Part shown: piece after piece, positions 19,009 through 26,907 of the stretch
How the letters are laid out: each line of letters opens with the position of its first letter
Position numbering within the stretch: the first letter of the stretch is position 1
Origin: Pseudomonas alloputida
GTDB lineage: Bacteria; Pseudomonadota; Gammaproteobacteria; Pseudomonadales; Pseudomonadaceae
Length of the DNA stretch: 64,000 nucleotides
Reading direction: 5' to 3'
Assembly (NCBI RefSeq): GCF_021283545.2
Contig: NZ_CP128540.1
Coordinates: 4,437,501-4,501,500, forward strand
Program-made: the position numbers and the translations under genes
The notes under the pieces: model-generated
The model's database searches: none
What the model was told of the DNA's origin: nothing
Seen by the model: only the letters and a program-made list of their open reading frames with translations

Positions 19009-20138
19009 TGTATCTGATCGAATGGGTTTTTTGGAAAATGGCTACTGAATCCGAAGCCGCGAGAAAATCATATGAAGCAGAACTGACACCGAGCGAAAAG
19101 CGTAAAGATTTGTATGAGGGTGACCTGAGTGAAGAAATCCACTTCCAATCCGTTAGTAAACAACCCTATGCAAGAGGACCTATTTTCGCATTCAGCGAAA
19201 CTGTTTTAGAAATGCGCTGCGGAGGCTCAGAAGAGAAGCGTGGGCTTATTACGCTCGCAACGCTCGGCGCTGTCGCCCCGGCCATTGCTGTGGGACTAAT
19301 GATCAGCACTGGATTTTTATGGATGGACATCACCGATCCTGAGGGGCGCTCCGTAATCACTATTCTTTCAACAATTATAATGCTCTCAGTCAGCTCGGCC
19401 TTAGTGTATCTTTATTCAAAGTATGGAATCCACTTAACCCGACTAGAAATGCTGACTAGCCGTCACTTGCTCATTCGATTCAATCGAGTAACCCAACAAG
19501 TTCACCTACATCGACCGAAATACTGCGGCGGCATCGTCACTTTCCCGTGGAAAACAACCGGAAGCACAGCCATCGACCCAGAAGATGACTCACTCAGCGT
19601 GGGCACGCGGCTCGGCCTGGTCTGGCACCCCAGCCGCACCGGCCTGCCTCACATGGAAATGGCCCTGCTGGGCAAACAAGGCCAAGGCGGCAGCGAACTG
19701 CGTGATGAGTGGGAATTCATCCGTCGTTATATGGAAGAAGGCCCACACGCCGTCCCCCGCCCCCGCCTGAGCACCCAGCTACCCTCACCCATCCAAGCAT
19801 TCAGCGCCCAGTTCGAAGGCCTTGGGCGTTTCTTCCGCAAAAGCAGCTGGCTGTTCAAAGTTGCACTGCTGTTTGTCTGGCCCGCGTTCGTCATCATCGG
19901 CACCGCCCACTGGCTCAGCCTGCTGCTGTGCTGGCGACCGCGCTGGCCGAAGGTCATCCGCGAGGCCGGCCTGCCCGGCAAGCCAGTCCCACCCGTGACA
20001 ACCCTGAGCGACTACCCACCCGCAATCCAGGCACGCCTGCTCGCCAACGCCGACCGCTGGCAGCTCAAGCCCGGCAAGCGGCCGGCGAAAAAACCACGCA
20101 AGCGCTCTACTCCTCAACAGGCCAACGAAAGTGACTGA
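19008..20138 (+). CDS. DUF6708-type membrane protein, probable immunity partner
   Basis: 376-residue protein with three likely membrane segments: about 76-105, 113-140 and 282-309. A soluble central domain contains FNRVTQQVHLHRPKYCGG and the FPWKTT segment that I associate with DUF6708. It starts at ATG 19008 in a TGATG overlap with the effector stop; a GTG at 19005 is also in frame. Pore-forming VasX-type effectors are usually followed by a membrane immunity protein, so immunity is the natural inference but is unproved. The first 550 bases are AT-richer than the rest, matching the effector's 3' end. Confidence 0.7.
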   Translation: MYLIEWVFWKMATESEAARKSYEAELTPSEKRKDLYEGDLSEEIHFQSVSKQPYARGPIFAFSETVLEMRCGGSEEKRGLITLATLGAVAPAIAVGLMISTGFLWMDITDPEGRSVITILSTIIMLSVSSALVYLYSKYGIHLTRLEMLTSRHLLIRFNRVTQQVHLHRPKYCGGIVTFPWKTTGSTAIDPEDDSLSVGTRLGLVWHPSRTGLPHMEMALLGKQGQGGSELRDEWEFIRRYMEEGPHAVPRPRLSTQLPSPIQAFSAQFEGLGRFFRKSSWLFKVALLFVWPAFVIIGTAHWLSLLLCWRPRWPKVIREAGLPGKPVPPVTTLSDYPPAIQARLLANADRWQLKPGKRPAKKPRKRSTPQQANESD

Positions 20139-20194
20139 TCCAACTGCACCCGGCGCACTTCATCGGCAGCCAGTTGCAGCACGATGCAAATCCA

Positions 20195-21118
20195 TCATCC
20201 CATGACCGCTTCCCGTAGTCCGCCCATGTAGTGCTCCAGGCGACTGCGCAGCCAACGCTCGGCCGGGTCGCTGTCGGTGGTGCTCAACCAGACCATGGCC
20301 AGCTCCAGTGCAGCAGTCTCGAACGGCAGCGTCTCGGCCTGCAGGTTGCCCCAGCGTTCCATACCCTGTGCGGCATAGTCCGGGCAACAGGCCAGCAGGT
20401 CGGTACCGGCCAGAATCGCCGGCAGCGAACTGAACTGCGGCACCGACAACACCACCTTGCGTTCACGGCCGATGTCTTTCAACCAGTCATCGACCACACC
20501 CTGGGTGTTGGCGGTTGGCGAAACCTGGACATGCGGACGTTGGCAAAACTCATCCAGTGAAAGCGGCGTGCTGGACTTGTCGGCCCGCACTACCCTGGCT
20601 TGCAGGGTGCGTAGCACCTTGCGTTTGGCATTGGCGGGCAGGCCCTTGGTCTGGCTGATACCCACCGTCACGTCGCCCGCCGCCAGCAGGTCCGGAATGC
20701 GCCAGTAGTCCACATGCTGCACGACCACCACCACGTTTGGCGCCTCCACCCGCAGCGCCCGCAACAGCGGCGGCAGCAGGCCCGACTCGACATCATCGGA
20801 CAAGCCGATGCGGAAGGTCATCCTGCTGGTCAGCGGGTCGAAATCATGGGTCATGCTGAGGGCGACAGACATCGCATCCAAGGCTGGCGTGAGGTACTTG
20901 ATCACCTCTTCGGCCCTGGCCGAGGGCTCCATGCGGTTGCCCACTCGAACCAGCAGCGGGTCGTTGAACATCGCACGCAACCTGGCCAGCGCGGCGCTGA
21001 CCGTGGGCTGGGCGACGAACAGCTTCTCCGCGGCACGGGTGAGGTTGCGCTCCTGCATCAGCGCTTCGAACACCACCATCAGGTTGATATCGGCTTTGCG
21101 CAGTTCGTTGCGGTTCAT
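20195..21118 (-). CDS. LysR-family regulator, MexT-like
   Basis: 307-residue LTTR. The N-terminus MNRNELRKADINLMVVFEALMQERNLTRAAEKLFVAQPTVS and the inner GLSDDVESGLLPPLLRALRVEAPN resemble MexT, the P. aeruginosa activator of mexEF-oprN. A true MexT orthologue is not proved and no mexEF-oprN is adjacent. ATG at 21118 has GGGAG upstream. The 269-base gap to the divergent acetyltransferase (21119-21387) shows no clear nod box. Confidence 0.85.
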   Translation of the reverse strand: MNRNELRKADINLMVVFEALMQERNLTRAAEKLFVAQPTVSAALARLRAMFNDPLLVRVGNRMEPSARAEEVIKYLTPALDAMSVALSMTHDFDPLTSRMTFRIGLSDDVESGLLPPLLRALRVEAPNVVVVVQHVDYWRIPDLLAAGDVTVGISQTKGLPANAKRKVLRTLQARVVRADKSSTPLSLDEFCQRPHVQVSPTANTQGVVDDWLKDIGRERKVVLSVPQFSSLPAILAGTDLLACCPDYAAQGMERWGNLQAETLPFETAALELAMVWLSTTDSDPAERWLRSRLEHYMGGLREAVMG

Positions 21119-21387
21119 GGGTGCTCCCGGGCCGTGCTTGTTGTTCGGGTTCAATTCCAGCATCGACATGCATCCTAGCCGAGTCGAAACCTGCACTGCA
21201 CCCTATGCAATCGCCATTGCCCCCTACTGCGCGACCGGGGTAATCTTCCGCTCACTTCCCTTCCGGCCTCCCCTGCCGTGCACCGCCCAGGCGTTGACTC
21301 GCGAAGCGGTCATTCATGATGCCGACACTTGCATGGCCGCCGCTCACTGGCGCGCACATCCGCCATCAATACACTCAGGATGACACC

Positions 21388-21831
21388 ATGATCATTCGCC
21401 AAGGCATCGCTGCAGACTACCCGCAGCTGCTCGACATCTGGCTGCGCGCTGTTCGCGCGACGCACCACTTCCTGCAACCCTCCGACATCGACGCACTGTT
21501 GCCACAGCTGCGCGACGTGTACTTCCCGGCCGTCGAGCTGTGGGTTGCGGTAGACACCGATGACCAGCCACTGGGCTTTGTCGGCTTCAATGAAAACCAT
21601 GTGGAAATGCTCTTCGTCGACCCAGCGCGCCACCGCCAGGGCATTGGCCGTGCATTGCTGGATTTCGGCCGCCAGTCACGCAGTGCGATGAGTGTCGATG
21701 TCAACGAGCAGAACCCACAGGCAACAGCGTTCTACCAGCACTATGGCTTCGTCCAGACTGGCCGTTCACCACTGGATGGCGAAGGTCGCCCGTTCCCCTT
21801 GCTGCACATGAGCCTGCCCACCCGGGCGTGA
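21388..21831 (+). CDS. GNAT acetyltransferase, YjaB-like
   Basis: 147-residue GNAT protein. The acetyl-CoA loop is VDPARHRQGIGRALL (about 76-90), followed by DVNEQNPQATAFYQHYGFVQTGRS. ATHHFL near residue 28 and the end DGEGRPFPLLHM match the pattern of E. coli YjaB. Acceptor unknown. AGGA precedes ATG 21388. The AraC gene starts 19 bases after its stop, so the two are probably co-transcribed. Confidence 0.88.
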   Translation: MIIRQGIAADYPQLLDIWLRAVRATHHFLQPSDIDALLPQLRDVYFPAVELWVAVDTDDQPLGFVGFNENHVEMLFVDPARHRQGIGRALLDFGRQSRSAMSVDVNEQNPQATAFYQHYGFVQTGRSPLDGEGRPFPLLHMSLPTRA

Positions 21832-21850
21832 GCAGGAGGCACTGACCGCG

Positions 21851-22675
21851 ATGGCCCGCAAAGCGAAGCCCCTACCGCCGTCCGACTGGGTCATCCGTAG
21901 TGCCCAACCGGGCGGTATCGAGCGTATCGAAGCCTGGTTCGGTAGCCACGGCTACGACCCGCATCGCCACGATACCTATTCGATCGGCCGTACGCTGGCC
22001 GGTGTGCAAAGCTTCCATTACAAGGGTTCGCTGCGCCACGGCATACCGGGCAACACGCTGGTGCTGCACCCGGACGAACTGCATGACGGCATGGCCGGCA
22101 CCGACGCAGGCTTTCGCTACCGCATGGCCTACGTCGACCCGGCACTGATCCAGAACGTGCTGGGTGGTCAGCCTTTGCCCTTCATCGCTGGCGGGCTGTC
22201 CAGCGACCCGCGTCTGTACCACGCCAGCGAAGCGTTCGTACAGGCAGTGGACCACGCGCTGGAACCATTGGAAGAACAGGACGCCCTGTATGACCTGGCG
22301 ATCGCCTTGCGGGCCGTCGGCGGCAAGCCGCGCGGGCGCAAGCGCCTGGATTACCAGGCAGCCGAACGCGCCCGAGCCTTCATCATGGAACACCTGCATG
22401 TGGGCATAACACTGGACATGCTGGAACAGGCCAGTGGCCGCGAACGCTGGAGCCTGTCGCGGGACTTTCGCACGCTGTACGGCACCAGCCCCTATCGCTT
22501 TGTCACCCTGCGCCGCCTCGACTGCTTGCGCCGAATGATCCTGGACGGCTTCACCTTGGTCGACGCCGCCCTTGCCGCAGGCTTTCATGACCAGAGCCAC
22601 ATGACCCGGCACTTCACCCGCTGCTATGGCGTACCGCCGTTACGCTGGCTGGAGCGTTTGCGAGCGTCACGCTGA
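21851..22675 (+). CDS. AraC-family transcriptional regulator
   Basis: 274 residues. The N-terminal cupin-like sensor (about 20-120, with HGYDPHRHDTYSIG and TLVLHPDELHDG) is followed by a C-terminal double helix-turn-helix (about 180-272) containing LDMLEQASGRERWSLSRDFRTLYGTSPYRFVTLRRLD and AALAAGFHDQSHMTRHFTRCYGVPP. It follows the YjaB-like gene and may control it or nearby transport genes. Ligand unknown. Confidence 0.9.
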   Translation: MARKAKPLPPSDWVIRSAQPGGIERIEAWFGSHGYDPHRHDTYSIGRTLAGVQSFHYKGSLRHGIPGNTLVLHPDELHDGMAGTDAGFRYRMAYVDPALIQNVLGGQPLPFIAGGLSSDPRLYHASEAFVQAVDHALEPLEEQDALYDLAIALRAVGGKPRGRKRLDYQAAERARAFIMEHLHVGITLDMLEQASGRERWSLSRDFRTLYGTSPYRFVTLRRLDCLRRMILDGFTLVDAALAAGFHDQSHMTRHFTRCYGVPPLRWLERLRASR

Positions 22676-22783
22676 GTTACCGCAGGCGCCCGCGTATCCC
22701 GTGGGAGCAGGCTTGCAGGATCGTACAAGAACCGGACTCGCCCGGAGCGATAGGCTGACCACTCCACTTTCCGAGGAACTGTC

Positions 22784-23170
22784 ATGCCTGAATCCCGTCA
22801 TCCACATCCCTCCCTGCCAGTGAACCTGGTCCACAAGGCAGCGCTAATCGAACAGCAATGGAGCCCCAGGGTCGTTGCCGAGATGAACGATTACCAGTTC
22901 AAGGTCGTGCGCATCGAAGGCGAATTCATCTGGCACGCGCACCCGGAGACCGACGAAGCATTCCTGGTGCTGGAAGGCACCCTGCGTATCGACCTGCCGG
23001 ATGGCTGCGTGCATGTGAACCCCGGGGAACTCTATGTGGTGCCCCGCGGCGTCGAGCACCGGACCGCTGCGCAAGGCGAAGCGAAACTGATGATGATCGA
23101 ACCGCGGGGCATTCTGAATACCGGTCATGAAGGGGGGAATCGCACAGCAGAGAGCGATGTCTGGATTTAA
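22784..23170 (+). CDS. Small cupin-domain protein
   Basis: 128-residue single-cupin protein. Metal-binding motif one is WHAHPETDEAFLVLEGTLRI (His, His, Glu), and motif two includes PGELYVVPRGVEHRT. Such proteins can be mannose-isomerase-like enzymes or small-molecule binders; the substrate cannot be told. GAGGA precedes ATG 22784. A decayed REP fragment (GTGGGAGCAGGCTTGCAGG) lies upstream near 22700. Confidence 0.82.
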   Translation: MPESRHPHPSLPVNLVHKAALIEQQWSPRVVAEMNDYQFKVVRIEGEFIWHAHPETDEAFLVLEGTLRIDLPDGCVHVNPGELYVVPRGVEHRTAAQGEAKLMMIEPRGILNTGHEGGNRTAESDVWI

Positions 23171-23339
23171 CAACACTCACCACTTTCAAGCTGTAGTCGC
23201 TGACTTCACAGCAATAATTAACCATAAAAAATCGCTTTACAGCCATTTCTAATCATGGCAATTCGCTCGTAGCCCACACTTCGCAACCCGGCACAAGGTC
23301 GCCTCGATATAATTGGATCCAATAACGAGGATGGCCTGC

Positions 23340-24050
23340 ATGCAAGCACTGGAAAGGGACTACGGACACGGCGATGAAGTGGCCAGCCACTGCCACGCCG
23401 AAGACCAGCTGATTTACGCCGCCAGCGGCGTGATGCGGGTCAGCAGCGAGGGCGGCAGCTGGGTGATCCCCGGCGGGCATGCCTTGTGGATGCCCGCCGG
23501 GGTCAGCCATGCCATCCGCATGAAAGGCGTGGTCTGCATGCGCACCTTGCTGCTCGATGCCCACATCGAACGCTGCCAGGTCATCGTCGTGTCCGGCCTG
23601 CTGCGCGAACTGATCCTGGCGGCGTCACGGGTGCTGAACCTGCGCGACGGCGCGCATGCTCGGGCGCTGATCCTGTACGAACTCGCCGCCGCCCGGCGCA
23701 TCGATGCCTTCGTCCCGACGCCGCAGCACGCACGCCTGCGTGCCTGGTGCGAGCGCTTCCTGCAGGACCCGGCCCAGGACCTGACCCTGGAGCAATGCGG
23801 CGCACAACTGAACATGAGTGCCCGCAGTGTGGCCAGGCTGTTCCAGCGCGAGGTGGGCATGTCGTATGGCCAATGGCGCGCCCGTGCCCGGGTGATGCTC
23901 AGCCAGCAATGCCTGGCCGATGGCAAGCCGATCCTGAACGTTGCGCTGGAGCACGGCTACCAGAGCGCCAGCGCCTTTACTGCCATGTTCAAGCGCATCC
24001 TCGGCCATGCGCCGAGTGATTGGCAAAACGGTACCGCGCGCGAGTACTGA
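23340..24050 (+). CDS. AraC-family regulator, probable controller of the efflux operon
   Basis: 236 residues with an N-terminal cupin sensor (EVASHCHAEDQLIYAASGVMRV; WVIPGGHALWMPAGVSHAI) and a C-terminal AraC domain (LTLEQCGAQLNMSARSVARLFQREVGMSYGQWR; ILNVALEHGYQSASAFTAMFKRILGHAPSDW). I chose ATG 23340, which has CGAGG about eight bases upstream; ATG 23331 sits too close to the same site. About 100 bases separate it from the outer-membrane factor gene, and that gap holds a 16-bp direct repeat, so local control of the pump is likely. Confidence 0.88.
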   Translation: MQALERDYGHGDEVASHCHAEDQLIYAASGVMRVSSEGGSWVIPGGHALWMPAGVSHAIRMKGVVCMRTLLLDAHIERCQVIVVSGLLRELILAASRVLNLRDGAHARALILYELAAARRIDAFVPTPQHARLRAWCERFLQDPAQDLTLEQCGAQLNMSARSVARLFQREVGMSYGQWRARARVMLSQQCLADGKPILNVALEHGYQSASAFTAMFKRILGHAPSDWQNGTAREY

Positions 24051-24056
24051 GCCTCA

Positions 24057-24093
24057 GGTTGTCCCGCTTGCGCGCAGGGTTGTCCCGCTTGCG
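24057..24093. promoter_or_regulatory. 16-bp direct repeat, probable AraC-type operator
   Basis: GGTTGTCCCGCTTGCG occurs at 24057-24072 and again at 24078-24093, 21 bases start to start, which is two helical turns. Direct repeats at this phasing upstream of a promoter are typical of AraC-family sites. It is about 60 bases upstream of the efflux operon's first gene. Confidence 0.6.
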
Positions 24094-24153
24094 ACAGCGA
24101 CGCCCATGCAACCCTCGTTAACCTCGCATCACGACCTTTGAGCGACAATCGTG

Positions 24154-25572
24154 ATGCCCTTACTGCACTCATTTCCCGGCCCTGCCCGGCTTGCCACAGC
24201 CCTCGGCATGCTTGCTGCACTCGCGGCCTGCGGCCACCAACCCACACCTGCCGAACCCGCTGTAGCGCTGCAGGCAGACCCGCTGGCGAACATGCCGGCC
24301 GGCGTCAGCAAACAGCCCCTGCCCGAACGCTGGTGGGCACTGTATCAAGACCCCCAACTCAATCGCTGGGTACAGCAAGCCCTGGCGCACAACCAAGGCT
24401 TGGCACAGGCCGAGGCCAACGTGCAGGCCATGCTGGCCGGCATCGGCGAGTTCGACGCCAGGCGCTGGCCGTCTACCGACATGGGCGTTGCCGCTACCTA
24501 TGGCAGAAGCGCCGATGACCAGACGCTGGCCGAGGCGACCGACAGCAACGCGCCGTCGCAATGGCAATTCAACCCGGGCCTCGAGCTGGCCTATCAGGTG
24601 GACATCTGGGGCCAGGTACGCGCCGCCATCCAACGTGCCAGGGTGCAAGCCGAAGCCAGCGCTGCGGCGCTAGATCTGGTACGCCTGCAGGTGGTCGCCC
24701 AGACCACCCGCGCCTACATCGACCAGTGCACCTACGCGGCGCGTCTGGAGGCAGCGAAGCAGGCCTTGCAAACCCTCGACCAAAGCGTGCAACTCAGCCA
24801 GCGTCAGCGCCAGGCCGGTGTGGCCACTGCCCTCGACAGCGAGCGCCTGCTGGGCTTGCGGGAACAGGTGCGTGCGCAACTGCCGATGCTCTCAGCCCGG
24901 CGGCAGATGGCGCTTTACGAACTGAGCATGCTCAGTGGCCAGGCCTCGGTGGCCGAGGCCACGACCTGCGTAGCCATCCCCACGCTGTCGGTGCCGCTGC
25001 CGGCTGGCGATGGCTGGCATTTGCTCGAACGCCGGCCAGATGTGCGCCAGGCCGAACGGGAACTGCAGGCGGCCACCCTAGAGACCGACATCGTGCGGGC
25101 CGACCTTTACCCAAAGGTCAGCTTCGGCGCTTCGTTGACGTCTTCGGACCATCACCTTGCCAACCTCGGCGACAGCCGCGCGGTGATGTTCGGCATTGGC
25201 CCGCTGATCCGCTGGGAGTTTCCCAACCTGAAAGCCAACCGCGCACGGGTGAGCAAGGCCGAGGCATTGCAGCGGGCGCAGGTCGCCCGTTACCGCGGCG
25301 TAGCGCTGAGCGCGCTGAAAGACGTGCGCCAGGCACTGGCCCGCTACGACGGCGAGCGACAACGGTTGCAGGCGCTTGACGCAGCCCTGGCGCACAGCCA
25401 GCACAGCTTTGCCCTGGCCCAGGGTAACTACCGTGCCGGCACCGTGGACGGGCTGGCCCTGCTCGACAGCGAGCGCGAAATGATCAGCCTGCGGGCCAAC
25501 CACACAGAAGCCCGAGGGCGCCTGGCGCAAGCGCAGGTAAACCTGTTCCGCGCGCTGGGCGGGCGGTGGTAG
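24154..25572 (+). CDS. NodT/OprM-family outer-membrane efflux lipoprotein
   Basis: 472-residue outer-membrane factor forming the TolC-like exit duct of a tripartite pump. The signal sequence ends in a lipobox (LAALAAC, Cys 26). Two OEP repeats follow, with coiled-coil helices rich in Ala/Gln (ARVQAEASAAALDLVRLQVVAQTTRAYID) and the hallmark DLYPKVSFGASL. ATG 24154 directly follows an in-frame GTG (24151) that could also serve. The HlyD and MFS genes come next on the same strand. Confidence 0.93.
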   Translation: MPLLHSFPGPARLATALGMLAALAACGHQPTPAEPAVALQADPLANMPAGVSKQPLPERWWALYQDPQLNRWVQQALAHNQGLAQAEANVQAMLAGIGEFDARRWPSTDMGVAATYGRSADDQTLAEATDSNAPSQWQFNPGLELAYQVDIWGQVRAAIQRARVQAEASAAALDLVRLQVVAQTTRAYIDQCTYAARLEAAKQALQTLDQSVQLSQRQRQAGVATALDSERLLGLREQVRAQLPMLSARRQMALYELSMLSGQASVAEATTCVAIPTLSVPLPAGDGWHLLERRPDVRQAERELQAATLETDIVRADLYPKVSFGASLTSSDHHLANLGDSRAVMFGIGPLIRWEFPNLKANRARVSKAEALQRAQVARYRGVALSALKDVRQALARYDGERQRLQALDAALAHSQHSFALAQGNYRAGTVDGLALLDSEREMISLRANHTEARGRLAQAQVNLFRALGGRW

Positions 25573-25633
25573 CGAGAGGCAAGACCAGCAGCGAGCACCG
25601 CCCACTGTACCCGCGAAGAATACACCGCGGTGG

Positions 25634-25679
25634 ATGGCACGGGCTTCGCCCGTGTTCGCGGGCAAGCCCGCTCCCACAC
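25634..25679. repeat. REP element inside the efflux operon
   Basis: Two abutting palindromes: CACGGGCTTCGCCCGTG, then TTCGCGGGCAAGCCCGCTCCCAC. It lies between the outer-membrane factor and HlyD genes and could form a strong mRNA hairpin or lower downstream expression. Confidence 0.85.
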
Positions 25680-25710
25680 GCGCCAGCTTTTAGAAATTGA
25701 GCAAGACAGT
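25679..25710. repeat. 32-bp dispersed repeat, copy B
   Basis: Identical over 32 bases to 13645-13676. It joins directly onto the REP at 25634-25679 and is followed by GGCTCCCACA, so here too it is bracketed by REP-like ends. Confidence 0.85.
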
Positions 25711-25761
25711 GGCTCCCACAACCGACAGCCAGCAGGCCCAATTCGAGATTGGAAACCAACC

Positions 25762-26907
25762 ATGAATGTTGCCGTAGACAAACCCTCACCCGCCGAAACT
25801 GAACAGCGGCCGAGCGCTAAAACCCGTCGCCGCCTGGCAGTCATCGCCAGCGGCAGCCTGGCCGCAATCACCCTGCTGGCCTTCACCAGCTACTGGTTCA
25901 GCACCGGCCGCTATCTGGAAACCACCGACGATGCCTATGTCCGCGCCGACTGGGTGGCCCTGAGCCCACGCGTGGCGGGCTACGTAGCCAAGGTCGAGGT
26001 GGCTGACGACCAGCCGGTGAAAGCCGGCGATGTGCTGGTGCGCCTGCAAAACCGCGACTACCGCGCCCGCCTCGACCAGGCCCGGGCTGGCGTGACCGAG
26101 GCACAGGCGGCACTGGCCGCCGCCCAGGCCAGCCAACAGGTAGCGACCGAGCGCATCGACCAGCAACAGCAAGCCATCCTGCAGGCCGAGGCCGTCGTGC
26201 GCAGCGCCACCGCCGAACAGCGCCGCAGTGAACTGGATGTCCAACGCTACCGTGGCCTGGTGCGTGACGACGCAGCGACCGTGCAGCGCCTGGAAACCGC
26301 CAGTGCCCATGCCAGCCAGGCACAAGCCGCGCTGCAAGGTGCCCAGGCCGCGCTGCGCCAGCAACGCTCACAACTGGCCATGGCCAAGGCCCGGGCAGCC
26401 CAGGCCGAGGCCGAGCTGCAACAACGGGCAGCGGCCCTGGCACGCGCCCAGGCCCACCAGCAGCTCGCCGAGCAGGACGAACAGGACACCGTGATCCGCG
26501 CGCCGATCACCGGCGTGGTCGGCCAGCGCCGCGTGCGCACCGGCCAGTACGTGGTGCCGGGCCAGCCGCTGTTGGCTGTGGTGCCCCTGCAGCAAGCCTA
26601 TGTAGTGGCCAACTACAAGGAAACCCAACTGGCCCGCATGCGCCCCGGGCAACCGGTAGAAATACGTGTCGACAGCTTCGCCAGCCAGCCACTGCATGGC
26701 CATGTGGCCAGTTTTTCGCCAGCCTCGGGCAATGTCTTCGCCTTGCTGCCGTCGGACAACGCCACCGGCAACTTCACCAAGATCGTCCAGCGTTTCCCGG
26801 TGCGCATTTTGCTCGACAAACCGCTGGATGGCCCGCAGGTACTGCCCGGCATGTCGGTGGTCAGTACAGTCGACACACGCCCCGCAGAGGTTGCCGATGC
26901 GCACTGA
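25762..26907 (+). CDS. HlyD/EmrA-family periplasmic adaptor
   Basis: 381 residues. It has a short cytoplasmic N-terminus, one membrane anchor (about 28-48), and a split lipoyl domain (TTDDAYVRADWVALSPRVAGYVAKVEV before and DTVIRAPITGVVGQRRVRTGQYVVPGQPLLAVVPL after). A long Ala/Gln coiled-coil hairpin (about 105-235) lies between the lipoyl halves. The pattern is that of EmrA-type adaptors linking MFS pumps to TolC-like ducts. ATG 25762 was chosen because the preceding open frame is REP sequence. Its last 11 bases overlap the MFS gene. Confidence 0.93.
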   Translation: MNVAVDKPSPAETEQRPSAKTRRRLAVIASGSLAAITLLAFTSYWFSTGRYLETTDDAYVRADWVALSPRVAGYVAKVEVADDQPVKAGDVLVRLQNRDYRARLDQARAGVTEAQAALAAAQASQQVATERIDQQQQAILQAEAVVRSATAEQRRSELDVQRYRGLVRDDAATVQRLETASAHASQAQAALQGAQAALRQQRSQLAMAKARAAQAEAELQQRAAALARAQAHQQLAEQDEQDTVIRAPITGVVGQRRVRTGQYVVPGQPLLAVVPLQQAYVVANYKETQLARMRPGQPVEIRVDSFASQPLHGHVASFSPASGNVFALLPSDNATGNFTKIVQRFPVRILLDKPLDGPQVLPGMSVVSTVDTRPAEVADAH

